Origin: Sceloporus undulatus | Lineage: Eukaryota > Chordata > Lepidosauria > Squamata > Phrynosomatidae | Direction of reading: 5' to 3' | DNA length: 64,000 nt | NCBI RefSeq assembly: GCF_019175285.1 | Contig: NC_056529.1 | Location: 12,879,034 to 12,943,033, forward strand | The notes under the pieces: generated by a model | What the model was told of the DNA's origin: nothing | What the model saw: the letters and a program-made list of their open reading frames with translations, nothing else | Database searches by the model: none | Program-made: the position numbers and the translations under genes | Part shown: positions 33,406 through 63,740 of the stretch, piece by piece | Layout: the number at the start of each line of letters is the position of its first letter | Numbering within the stretch: the first letter of the stretch is position 1

Positions 33406-33417
33406 TGCGCATGCGCA
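33406..33417. promoter_or_regulatory. NRF1-type palindrome 2
   Basis: TGCGCATGCGCA is a perfect 12-base palindrome matching the NRF1 consensus, 79 bp from the first site. Confidence 0.65.
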
Positions 33418-33599
33418 CTCCCGCAACTGAGGTTTTTGTTTTTTTCAAAGGGAAGCGGCCGCCCAATCATCGTTCGCTCTTCGGCCAAACCTTCCCCCCT
33501 CCCCTCTCTGCAAAGGGGCGGGGTTTGGAACGTGACGAAAGGTCTGCTCCGCTTTGCTATTGGCCAGTTGGATATGAAAGACAGGCGGTGTAGTGAGGG

Positions 33600-34690
33600 G
33601 AAAAATAGAGAGTTGGAAGAGGCCCTGATCCAGTCCAGGCCCTTCATCCTGCCATGCAGGAACTCCCAGTCAAAGCATCCTTATGGACAGATGGCCATCC
33701 AGCCTCTGCTTAAAGGCCTCCAAGGAAGGAGACCCCACTATTCCCCATTGAGGGAGTCTGTCCCACTGTCCAACAGCCCTCCATCTCTCTTCCTATAGCA
33801 TCCATCCATTGCGCTATTGTGCCCTAGTCTCTGGAGCAGCAGAAAACAAGCTTTTGCTCCCTCCTCAATATGTATTTAAACAGGGCTCTCATATCACCTC
33901 TTACCCTTCTCTTCTCCAGGCTCCCCAAGTCCTTCCTCATAGGGCTTCATGGTTTCCAGACCCTTCACCATTTAAGTCACCTTCCTTTGGACACATGGCT
34001 CCAGTTTCTCAATGTCCTTTTCGAATTGTGGGCCCAGAACTGGACACAATATTATTCCAGGTGAGGCCTGAGCAGAGCAGAATAGAGTGGCACTATGACT
34101 TCCCTTGATCTAGACACTAGACTTCTATTGATGCAGCCTATCATTGCATTGGTCTTTTTAGCTGCTGCATCACACTCATGTTCAACTTGTGGTCTACTTG
34201 GACTCCTAGATCCCTTTCACACGTAGTTTCATTCAGCCAGGTGTCATCCATCCTATATCTGTGCGTTTCATTTTTCCACCCTAAGTGCAGTACTTTACAT
34301 TTCTCCATGCTGAAGTTCATTTTGTTAGCCTTGGACCAGCTTTCTACTCTATTCAGGTCATTTTGAATTTTGATCCTGTCCTCTGGAGTATTAGCTATTC
34401 CTCCTAATTTGCTGTCATCTGCAAATTTGATAAGTATGCCCCCAGTTTTGTCCTCCAAGTCATTGATGAAGATGTTGAATAGCACTGGTCCCAGGACAGA
34501 GCCTTGTGGGACCCAATGGACACTTCTCTCCAGGATGAAAAGGAGCCATTGTTGAGACCCTTTGCATTCGGTCGGTCAACCAGTTACAAATCCATGTAAC
34601 ATTTGCCTTGTCTAGACCACATTTTACAAGCATTTTTGCAAGAATGTCATGGGAAAATGTCATCCCAACCTTGTGACATTATACCCCACT
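33600..34690 (-). mobile_element. CR1 LINE, 3' half of ORF2, abutting the C16orf87 promoter
   Basis: The minus strand translates to MLFNIFINDLEDKTGGILIK, FADDSKLGGIANTPEDRIKI and VLHLGWKNETHRYRMDDTWL, the FADD-containing reverse-transcriptase core of CR1. An upstream piece near 34660-34470 (WICNWLTDRMQRV) belongs to the same ORF in another frame. The ORF2 end and 3' UTR run to about 33600. It is broken. Confidence 0.85.
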
Positions 34691-34844
34691 GTTCTATTCT
34701 AAGAAGGTTTGTTTTTATGTTCCAATAGGGTTTGTCCTTATTTTCCAGTTGTTGGGGTGCTTTGGTTGCTTTTGTTGTCGTTGTGTTGTCATTGTTTTGC
34801 CTTATGGTTTGTTAACTGTAGTAAAGGATTTGACTTGAAAATAT

Positions 34845-35010
34845 TCCAAAGTACCGTATATATAAATCCCAAAAAGCAACCCTTGATCTGGCCATTTTAC
34901 TATGCCGTTGCATTTAATGGGATTTGAGCAACCATGGATTTTGGTATCCATTGGGAGTCCTGGAATCAAATCCCAACAGATAGCAAGGGCCCACTGTATT
35001 TTATATCTGT
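34845..35010. mobile_element. Tigger-like family C element
   Basis: GGGATTTGAGCAACCATGG, GGTATCCATTGGGAGTCCTG and a GGGCCCACTGTA end. Confidence 0.55.
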
Positions 35011-35574
35011 GTCATTCTGTTCCGTCAGAGTTGGAAAACATATGGCACTCCAGATACCTGAACTGCAACACCCAGCATCCCCTGACCATTAGCTATACTG
35101 CCTAAGACTGCTGAGAGTTTCACTTCATCAAAATCTGGAGAGCCGCACAGTTCCCATCCTCATTATTATCCCCAGTCAGAAATAAAGTGTCTGATGGATC
35201 AGTTGAAGCATGTGCTTCTTCTTGCCATTTGGGAAAGGAAAGAGGAAAAAAACAAGGCTACAGTGACCGTGGGGCAATAAAGGTTATATTATCTGTAGAG
35301 TGTCTTTCCTAGGTTCTTATATGCTTCGTATGAAGTGTGCTGCAGACAGGAGAAAAGAGTTTTGCTCCTTGAACAACTGCCTTTAAGAGCAAGAGGGCAG
35401 CATGGAGGCAGCACTCCTTGAGCATGAAGAACTCTCTTGCTGATATTTACTGCTGCTCTATTGGAAGCCCAGCTCTGGATGAAAGCCGAGTAACATTTTC
35501 AGCAAGCCTTTTTATGGAAGACTGGTTGATATACTATCGGTATTTGATGGGAAGGAAGGTTAGGAGTGAATGTA

Positions 35575-35911
35575 AGGAGTTTATCACACGGGAGGGATTT
35601 CTCTTAATTTCAAATGAAAAGAAAGTGGGGCCAGAACGCATTCATGTGAATTCGCTAGTTCAGCGAATTTACATGAATTCGAATTGTGTTCAGACTGACT
35701 TCCCATTGCCTGAAAATAGCTTGCCATTGCCCAAAATTGCGTGTGATCACCTCTCACACAATAACGTTCAACCCCATGATTGCATTCAGACTGACTTCCC
35801 ATTGCCCGAAATTGCATGTGGCAGTCTATCACGCAATAATGTTAAACCTCATGATTGCATTCAGGTTGCCATTGGATTATACTTCCAATTTCCCTTGTCT
35901 GATAAACTCCT
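35575..35911. mobile_element. Non-autonomous DNA transposon with internal tandem repeats
   Basis: Ends AGGAGTTTATCACACGGGAG and CTGATAAACTCCT are inverted. Inside, a unit containing CAGACTGACTTCCCATTGCC recurs at 35691 and 35787, and in diverged form at about 35862. A 204-codon frame (35418-36032) spans it but merely translates the repeat. Confidence 0.6.
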
Positions 35912-36891
35912 AGGAGGCAAAGCATTAAGATGCTTTGCATGGCTATCCTCCCATAACATCTTAACTGAGAACAACAACATTTTGACAAAATGCAGGCCTG
36001 TGACTTACGTTGTTATATATTTTTCTCCCTGAATTCTTTTTAACATCTTTGCCTGATTCTATGAAGAACCCAGTGGAGCTTCGAAAGCTTGCAACATGGA
36101 TTTGGTGCATTTTGGTTGTCCCCTGAAGGTATCACTGTGTTGTGGATTTTGGAAGTTATATAAAGCCACCTAGTCAGTTCATAACTGAGGTGAGATGTAG
36201 TCTGCTTACTACAAAAAGGTGTTGCAACTCATATCTTTTAAAACACAGGCTATAATTATATACCCAGTTACTGACACAATTCATCTCCCTCTCCTTGTCC
36301 CTCGCCCCATTTCCCATTAGGTAAAATTAAATCATATCTCCAGGATAAATGACTCTCCCTTTAGACAGACTGGATGCAAGCCGTAGCATGCTATTTAAAC
36401 ATCCTTTCTGCTTGTCGTATGTATAAGAAATAACATCTTTGTTCTATACTAGCAGTGTAGCCAAAAAGGTTTCATCCAAACTGTGCAGACATGAAAAGCA
36501 TTGGTTCTTTAATAAAAATAGGATCCAGTGAGGAAGAATCCCTGGAGCTCTAGTTGCAAAAACACTGGAATGTTGCTTTTAAAAGAAAAAGTACATTTCT
36601 TACTATCTACACCTTCCTTAAGTATTACTTTATCCTATTAAATGTATCCTAATTAAGAATGCTGCAATTCATATGTTGTCATCCTCCTCTAGGGAAACTT
36701 ACACAAATCAGAATTAAACATGCAAGCCAGCCTTGCACAACGCAATATATGTGTCAGAATGTCTTTACATCAGTAAGTAAATACATCAGTAAATACAACC
36801 AGTCATTAAAGATACAAGAGCCCTATCCAGTTTTCACTCTGGCAACCGGTGACATATCGATACGTGTCCCTGGAACAAATATAGAGGCAAT
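35912..36891. other. Intergenic, nothing recognised
   Basis: AT-rich spacer between the divergent genes without a supported feature. Confidence 0.5.
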
Positions 36892-37112
36892 GGGTGCATC
36901 TACGTACTGCAGAAATAATGCAGTTTGACACCACTTTAACTCCCATGGACCACTGCTATGGAATCCTGGGATTTGTTTTGTGAGACATTTAGCCTTCTCT
37001 GTCACAGAGCTCCGGTGCCACAACAAACTATAAACCACATAGTTCTACAGCATTGAGCCGTGGCGGTTGAAGCAGTGCCAAACTGCGTTATTTCTGCCAT
37101 GCGGATGCAGCC
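36892..37112. mobile_element. Palindromic MITE family A, copy 7, with AAT target duplication
   Basis: Ends GGGTGCATC and GATGCAGCC are flanked by AAT on both sides (36889-36891 and 37113-37115). Confidence 0.8.
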
Positions 37113-37294
37113 AATATCTCTCAACAGCAATGCGATTCTCTTTTTATGCTTTACACTTATTGTACTCCTTCTTTTGTGTCTTCGGCTATATTATGGTCTA
37201 TTCCTGCACATCTCTCACTATTATCTTTTTCGGAACAGATACACAGTGGAGTACACTGTGTGTTACCAAAACAACTTTTTAATGACATAAAAAT

Positions 37295-37438
37295 TAAAGT
37301 GTTAAATACAAAGTGTCTCTTTAAATGTTGAATAGTCTCCTTTTCTCTCTCTGTGTGTGTATGTATGTGTATATATATATATATATGCATTTGTTTGGAT
37401 TGAACACTTTAAAGAGACACTTTGTATTCAACACTTTA
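37295..37438. repeat. Hairpin with 40-bp arms around a TG/TA microsatellite
   Basis: Arms 37295-37334 and 37399-37438 are near-perfect inverted copies built on ATACAAAGTGTCTCTTTAAA. The 64-bp spacer holds (TG)n and (TA)n. Confidence 0.85.
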
Positions 37439-38050
37439 CTTTGTCCCTGAAATTAAAAGACATCTGCTTAAGCTTGGTAACAATAATAATAATAATCATA
37501 ATAATTTAATATAATTTAATAATAATGTGATTAAGTAATAATGCATCTTCTTACATGGGAATTGGGATTTTGGAGGGGCAATGCTTATTAACAGTGCCCT
37601 GGCACATGAAAAAACAATGTGCAAGCTTTCTTTTCCCAATGCTTTCCACTCGCTGTAGATCAGCTCATACAACGGTCATTCACATCAACCAAATATCAGC
37701 ATCACTGTTTTGTTTTTGGGTTTGTTTTTTGCTTGTTTGACCTCACAACATACACATTTCCGTAGGTCGCGCAAACGTCTGCATTCGTTGAACAGACAGA
37801 CAGTTATTTTCCACGTCCAAAAGAATAATGATCAAGATTAGTGGAAAAACACTGATGTTGAATAGGCCCAGTTCACTGCGTAAATGCTGCTATTTTCTTA
37901 TCAATGGGGGTGGCCTGCATTGAGTCATAAATGTTTCTTTCTTGTACAATTGAAGTGGTTGCTGCATTTCTTTGGCAACCTTAGATCTAGATTTTAAATG
38001 CAGTTCCTCAATGGAAAATCTCTCTGAAGTGAAGCATGATGGTCGAACCT
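37439..38050. other. Intergenic, nothing recognised
   Basis: An AAT-rich run near 37481-37545, otherwise unremarkable. Confidence 0.5.
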
Positions 38051-38054
38051 TGGG

Positions 38055-38290
38055 TTCTCTGGCTATTGTTATTGTGCGGCTTTATGTTGACTCCAACCTA
38101 TGGCAACTCAATCCTAAGATGTTCTGAGCATGGTTTATTCAGAGGAGGTTTGCTGCCTTCCTCTTTGGCTGAGAGTCTGTGACTTGCCACAAAGGATCCA
38201 GTGTGTTTCTGTGGCTGAGCAGGGATTTGAATCCTGATCTCCCAGATTTCTAGCCATCCAAAATATCTAGAGAGCTGACCAATGCCTATC
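38055..38290 (-). mobile_element. tRNA SINE, minus, diverged
   Basis: The tail region (GTTGACTCCAACCTATGGCA) and core (TTCAGAGGAGGTTTGC) lead to GATTTGAATCCTGATCTCCC, an inverted B box. Confidence 0.65.
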
Positions 38291-38302
38291 CTGAATCTCA
38301 AA

Positions 38303-38529
38303 GGCTGCTGCCGCATTGCAGAATTAATGCAGTTTGAGACCACCTTTAACTGTCAAGGCTCAGTGCTAGGGAATCCTGGGATGTGTAGCTGTTTGTTGTG
38401 GCATCAGGGCTTTCTGACAGAGAAGGCTAAGCATCTCCCCAAACTACAAATCCCAGTATTTGATAGCATTGAGCCACGGCAGTTAAAGTGGTGTCAAACT
38501 TGCATTAATTCCGCAATGCAGATGCAACC
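38303..38529. mobile_element. Palindromic MITE family A, copy 8
   Basis: GGCTGCTGCCGCATTGCAGA at the left and GCAATGCAGATGCAACC at the right flank the fold-back. Confidence 0.75.
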
Positions 38530-38858
38530 TAATTCACAGTTGCTTGGAAATGAGGCCCACTGTCTTCAGTCCCAGGAAAGGATCCCTTGCCATCTTGGTG
38601 GAATCCAAGCCTTCAGATGCTGTGCATCTTTACAGTCAAGGTTTTGCAAGGCATCTGCAGTACGTTTGTGTCTCAGGTTCTTGTTCTTTGTGCCTTCAAG
38701 TTGCCATTCATTTGATACGGTTTAGGCAAAGCCTCCTCAGGGATGGTTTTGCCAGTTCTTTCCTCTGCAATAGACTTTCAAAGACCAGACAGGACCTGGG
38801 GCCTTTGCTTCTTTGCCAGGTGACTGGGGGGCCCTTGGGGTCTTTGCCAACTCCATGC

Positions 38859-38863
<5 letters not shown>

Positions 38864-38898
<35 letters not shown>
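38864..38898 (+). repeat. (GCT)n microsatellite, about 12 units
   Basis: An uninterrupted GCT tract of 35 bp lies about 490 bp upstream of the GPT2 start codon. Confidence 0.95.
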
Positions 38899-38900
<2 letters not shown>

Positions 38901-39185
38901 TCCCACTTTTGCAAAACCTAAGGAAGGCCCATAAGGAGAGCCTCGCAGGATCCAGCTGCGGAGAGAGAGGGAGGAGGGGATGCTGGGCGTGGCAGTTCTC
39001 CCTGCCTCCCCCTGGGGAGGGACTACAAGCCCCGGCAGGCACTGCGGCTGGCTCCTTTTGGCTGGTGCAATACCCGACGGTGCCTTCATTCATAAAGGAG
39101 AGCGGAGGAGGCAGAGAGACAGAGCCTCGCACCATCATCATCCCCATCCAGGAGCATTGAAGGCTACTGCAATGGGTCAGTGAGT

Positions 39186-39212
39186 GCTGCTGCTGCTGCT
39201 GCTGCTGCTGCT
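39186..39212 (+). repeat. (GCT)9 microsatellite in probable GPT2 5' UTR
   Basis: Nine uninterrupted GCT units lie 172 bp upstream of the start codon, just after the three-codon upstream frame. Confidence 0.95.
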
Positions 39213-39384
39213 TGGGTCTCCCTGGATCTCCTCCTCCTGCCTGCAAGATCTGGAGCAGCATCGGCGAGCTAAGAGGGGCTGGGCTCCATGAGGGCCCCTG
39301 GGCAGCGCAGTCTTTGGAGACCCTGAGCCCCAGAGAGACCCTGCTGGATTTGGAGCCCATCGGAGGAGGAGGAGGCAGAGCAGC

Positions 39385-59511
<20,127 letters not shown>

Positions 59512-59936
59512 GCAAAACAGACTTTCCTTTTTTCTTCTTCTTCCCAGGACCTGTGAATCTGGAAAGCAAAACAAAAGCTGTGAACAGAGATGGGGGGATA
59601 TGGTCAGGTTTTTTGGTCTTCTTTAATCCAATCTGCAACAGAATTTCTACAGCCCAGCTATGACATTTTGCGTACACCCAGCCCAAATGTCTACTTTGTA
59701 AACTTGGTTTATGCTTTAATTTTATGGAAAGGGATGGGAAAAAAGGGCAGAAATGTTACAAAAAGAGAACAATTTTGTGCCTTGACCAGAAATTATATAG
59801 CTGGCTGTCCGGACAAAATAAGGTGGTTCTTAATAAGAACTGCTGACGGTGTTACTACTAGAAAATAGTGACATTACGATAGTTGACTTAGATATAAAAG
59901 CAAAATTTGACTTGACATAGCTGGAAGCTCAGTGTG

Positions 59937-59960
59937 AATAAAAAGCACTGAAAAAATAAA
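59937..59960 (+). terminator. GPT2: Proximal poly(A) signals of GPT2
   Basis: Two AATAAA hexamers (59937-59942 and 59955-59960) lie about 430 bp after the stop codon. Confidence 0.6.
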
Positions 59961-60694
59961 CTGGCAAAACGTCTCTTTCTACCTAACCTGTTTTTAAAAC
60001 CTGTGCGGTTGTAGTCTTTGGGGAAGTGTGATTTCTGTGTGCTCTTGTGCAACTTCCATTAACTTTGGTGAGACAGCATGGGAGATGTTGTTGTCGAGTG
60101 TGTCCCAGGTGTTCAAACTTGTGATTTTGAGTACTACGCCACACAGTGGTCAGAAACTATGGCCTAAACCCTGTTATGAGGAGACCCATGGAATCTATGG
60201 AGTTTACTTGTGTGTAACCTCACCATGCAGCAATTGAATCAGTAGGTGGACTCTAGTTAAGATGAACCAACAGGATTCCACGTTGTGTGTTGCAGTTTTC
60301 TGCTTCAAGATTTAAGGGCTGGAGGAACTTTTGTCCCTCTAGATGTTGTCTTATCCTGTCTCCCATGAGTCCCAGCTGCCATGGTCAGGGAAAATGGGAA
60401 CTGTAGTTCAACACCTTCCGGAAGATCACAAGTTTTCCACCCTTGATTTTAGAAATGGTCAAAATTGTGCTCCGACATCCCTAATAATGGTTGACGCCAA
60501 GCTAGCCCAACATGTCAATTGAAACATCCGAGTCTTTGCATAGGAAAAAGAAATGATGCCAAATTATTTTCTGTTTACAAGCAAAAGCAAAGGATAATAG
60601 AAAATAATAAGAGAAGTAAAATAATAGAAATAAGAGGGAGGTGCAGGAAAGATATAATTAGAAGTGGATTGTCCTACTTAAACCCTGTAAACAA

Positions 60695-60861
60695 TGGGGC
60701 TCGTGCACAGCGGCGCGCGGGGTGCAACGGGCACGCGCGCCCATGCAATTGAACTGGATACACCACCCCTTCCGCCCTGCGCATGCCCCGCGGCTTGAGC
60801 GCGTATGCTCAAGCCGTGTAAAGCACGCCCGCGTATGGCGCGGGCGCGCTGTATAGTGCTT
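60695..60861. repeat. CpG-dense palindrome-containing segment
   Basis: GCACAGCGGCGCGCGGGG at the left resembles the inverse of GGCGCGGGCGCGCTGTAT at the right, and GGCTTGAGCGCGTATGCTCA folds on itself. It looks like a young GC-rich MITE inside the long GPT2 3' UTR candidate. Confidence 0.5.
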
Positions 60862-61068
60862 TGATACCAGTTCAACAGCCATGCTCTATACTATGAGATC
60901 CTAGGATCTGTAGTTCCATTAAGTACTTAAGAGTTCTCTGCCAGAGTGTTATAAACCAGGGGGAGTGCCCTAGAGATCTTAAGTCCCAAATCTCATGATT
61001 CCATAGGATGGAGCCATGGAAATTAAAGTGTGATTGAACTGCTATAATGATGCCGTGTAGATACCTCT
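60862..61068. mobile_element. Palindromic MITE family A, copy 11
   Basis: AGATCCTAGGATCTGTAGTT, CTCATGATTCCATAGGATGG and GTGTGATTGAACTGCTATAA in fold-back order. Confidence 0.65.
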
Positions 61069-61414
61069 GTCTTGATATTCTGGTACTTGACCAAAGTTCC
61101 CATGAACAGATTAAGATGAATGAAAGTAGTCTGGAGATTATTGGCCAGATCACCCTCACTTGCCTAGGAATGTGATCCTATACAAAATTTAGGCATAAGA
61201 CCCACCAAACTCACTGGGGCTTGCTTCTAAATAGACATGGAGACAACTGCAGTGTGCATTCCTGGGCTGAATTTAAAAACCAAATGAACAGTATCTTATC
61301 GATGGCATTAATTCTTAGTGAGCATGTTTTCTAGTATCTTATGTTGACCCCTGGCAGCAGTAGGAACAGACTTTGGCCTAAATTCTATTAATAGTCTCAG
61401 CTGCAGTAGACTCA

Positions 61415-61636
61415 GGCTGCATCCACACTGCAGAAATAATCCAGTTTGACACCACTTTAACTACCATGGCTCAATGCTGTGGAATTCTGGGAATTGTATT
61501 TTTGTGAGGCATTTAGCCTTCTCTGTCAGAGTGCTCTGGTGCCACACCAAACTACAATTCCTAGCATTCCATAGCATTGAACCATGTCAGTTAAAATGGT
61601 GTCAAACTAGATTATTTCTGCAGAGCAGATGCAACC
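61415..61636. mobile_element. Palindromic MITE family A, copy 12, with TCA target duplication
   Basis: Ends GGCTGCATCCACACTGCAG and AGATGCAACC are flanked by TCA on both sides (61412-61414 and 61637-61639). Confidence 0.8.
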
Positions 61637-62412
61637 TCAGTGAATCAATTGGGTTAACCCAAGTGTTGTTTTACTATTCAACAACTGGGGCTGCTGACAG
61701 TATTCAAGCCTTTATATTTTTGTTTCCTGATCCTGCCGTCTTAATAGTACCACATAGGGATATGAGTATAGGAATGCATGACCCTGAATGTACAGATAGC
61801 TCCGCAGTTGGCATGATTTCTTAATCAATGATTAAAGAAGCAGAGAAAATCTAAGTTATAGTAACCTAAATAAGCAAAGCTGTAGTAACTTCTACTCTTG
61901 GAGTATTTCAGTCAAAATGTAGATCTCAAAGCAACTGCACTTTTTCTCAAATGTTAAGCTTGCTGCTTCGGAGAAGTTGCCATTAATCCTGGTAGTTGCG
62001 ATATATTTTTAAAATATTTTTGTAAGTGACTTTTTTTCATGGGTTTGGGAAAGGGGGGCGGGAAGGATATTTGTAGTCTTATTAAACCAATGGGTTTTAT
62101 ATTTACCTTGTGTTTCCACCCAGTGTTCCTAAAAAATAAAAAGATAGCAACAAGGTTTACATGTTTCTAAATAACATTTTTGCATACTTTTAAAGGTATG
62201 ATTCTTTCCTCCCCACTTCTTTCTTTTAAGAATGGAGGCAGCAGTCCTTAGAGTTTACTTTTAAGTCAAGGATACTGACTATATACCTTCCATTTCATTG
62301 TCTAAAAATATATATATCTTATGGTGCCTTTTAATTTCTGATACTGGAAGAGAGAATGTAAAGGGTACTTTTTTTCTTGGCGTGTACACTTGAAAATACT
62401 GTAGATGAGCTA

Positions 62413-62486
62413 AAGTTTAACTCGGTTGTGCTTGATATAAGTCTGCCGCGAAGTTTAACTCGGTTGTGCTTGATATAAGTCTGCCG
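62413..62486 (+). repeat. Exact 38-bp tandem duplication
   Basis: The unit beginning AAGTTTAACTCGGTTGTGCT occurs at 62413 and again at 62451 without a mismatch over the 36 bp compared. Confidence 0.95.
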
Positions 62487-62616
62487 ACCTCAGAAGCCTA
62501 TTTTGGAGATGGTTTCAGTGGACATACCTCCCAAATAACTGCAACCTAAGAAACCTGCGATGGGGGTGAGGAGTTACAACACTGAGTCTTGTTTTGTTTT
62601 ATGTAAGTCCTTGAAC

Positions 62617-62730
62617 AATAAAGCAACCTAACATTGTGATGCATGCTGGTAGGTTTGCATTTCCTACAGGTGCTCCTCCTTACTGTACTTGGATGACTTT
62701 TTAAATGTACTTACCACTTCAAGAAATAAA
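62617..62730 (+). terminator. GPT2: Distal poly(A) signals of GPT2
   Basis: AATAAA occurs at 62617-62622 and 62725-62730. The second is followed by the GT-rich element TTGATGGTGTG, as expected downstream of a cleavage site. Confidence 0.45.
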
Positions 62731-62755
62731 CAAGCTGTTGGAACTTCTTTGATGG

Positions 62756-63159
62756 TGTGAAGTCTTCTGAGAACTCACAATGCAGCAGACACCATGTCAA
62801 TTGGTCACATCTGGAAGGGGGACACAAAGTAGGCTTAGATCAAGAAGGGCAACCTCTGGCCAACCAGAGAAAGGACTACAGCTCCCATTATTCTTCACTA
62901 TTGGCTATGGTGGCTAAGGCTGCTGGCTGTTGAAGTCCCAACCTACATATGGAGGCCCCTAATATATGCTTGTAGATCTTTGGGTGAGTCACGTTCTGTG
63001 TGGGAAGAGGAGAGCTGAGAGCCTTAATGTAGGGACAGGGATGCAATACCATTAAGATGTTAGACTTCAATACTCATCTTTCCTCACCATTGGCCAGATT
63101 GGTTCAAGAAGAATTGTACTCCCAACACCTGAAGGGTTGCATGTTATCCAACTTTGTCT
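62756..63159. other. Intergenic, nothing recognised
   Basis: No supported feature beyond the distal GPT2 poly(A) signals. Confidence 0.5.
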
Positions 63160-63545
63160 TAAAGACAGCCAGTGTGGTGTGGGAGTTAGAGTATTAGATT
63201 TAGGCTGCATCTACACTGTAGCAATAATGCAGTTTGACACCACTTTAGCTGTCATGGAGCCATCCTATAGAATCCTGGAATTTATAGTTTTGGGAGGCAT
63301 CATCACTCTTTGGCACAGAAGGCTAAAGGGCCCTGAAAAACTGCAAATCCCAGGATTCCAAAGGAGGGAGCTATTTCTACCATGTAGATTCCCAACTTGG
63401 TAATGAAACCCACTGGGTGACCCTGGTCAAGTCACACTCTCTCAGCCTCAGGGGAAGGCTATGACAAACCTCCTCTGAATAAATCTTGCCAAGAAAACCC
63501 ATGATAGGGTCGCCGTAAATTGGAAATGATTTGAAGCCACACAAC
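63160..63545 (+). mobile_element. tRNA SINE interrupted by MITE family A, copy 13
   Basis: The SINE head (AGCCAGTGTGGTGTGGGAG) and body (from about 63391, AACCCACTGGGTGACCCTGG to GAAGCCACACAACAACAG) are separated by the fold-back at 63203-63390, which starts GGCTGCATCTACACTGTAG. Confidence 0.75.
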
Positions 63546-63740
63546 AACAGAAATAGTGTAGTTTGACACTGCTTTAACTGCCATTTCTCCATGTTCTAGA
63601 ATTTTGGGATTTGTCATTCTGTAAGAAATAGAGCCTTCTTTGTCAGAGAGCTATTGTGCCACAACAAACTACAAATCCCAGGATTCCACAGGATAGAGCA
63701 GTGGCAGTGAAAACAGTATCAAGCTTCATTAAGAGCAGCT
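63546..63740. mobile_element. Palindromic MITE family A, copy 14
   Basis: TAGTTTGACACTGCTTTAAC and the mirrored AGTGAAAACAGTATCAAGC, directly after the SINE tail. Confidence 0.7.

Larger units (their letters stand above)
33283..33600 (-). promoter_or_regulatory. C16orf87: C16orf87 CpG-rich promoter with paired NRF1-type sites
   Basis: The 320 bp upstream of the start codon are rich in CpG and have no TATA box. They contain two NRF1-type palindromes (33327-33336 and 33406-33417), a CCAAT box (33463-33467) and an inverted CCAAT (33559-33563). This is the usual layout of a broadly expressed vertebrate promoter. The transcription start is not determined; the site at 33327 is 45 bp from the ATG and may lie in the 5' UTR. 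Confidence 0.75.
38750..39384 (+). promoter_or_regulatory. GPT2: GPT2 GC-rich promoter and 5' UTR region
   Basis: A GC-rich block with scattered CpG and no evident TATA box precedes exon 1. Two upstream ATGs open tiny frames, of three codons at 39172-39183 and twelve at 39288-39326. They would lie in the 5' UTR if transcription starts upstream of them. The start site is not determined. Confidence 0.6.
59512..62755 (+). other. GPT2: Probable GPT2 3' UTR (short and long forms)
   Basis: A proximal pair of AATAAA signals would give a UTR of about 0.45 kb, and distal signals would give about 3.2 kb. The 61.64-62.75 kb part lacks recognised repeats and is AT-rich like a vertebrate 3' UTR. MITEs lie between the two ends. 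Which ends are used is inferred. Confidence 0.5.

Noticed and set aside
33157-33798. 213-codon plus-strand frame across the C16orf87 promoter
   Set aside because: It is antisense to exon 1, the CpG-rich promoter and the CR1 remnant; CpG-rich DNA is often open by chance.
35418-36032. 204-codon plus-strand frame with internal repeats
   Set aside because: It reads through a non-autonomous transposon with tandem units; no known domain and no promoter or splice context.
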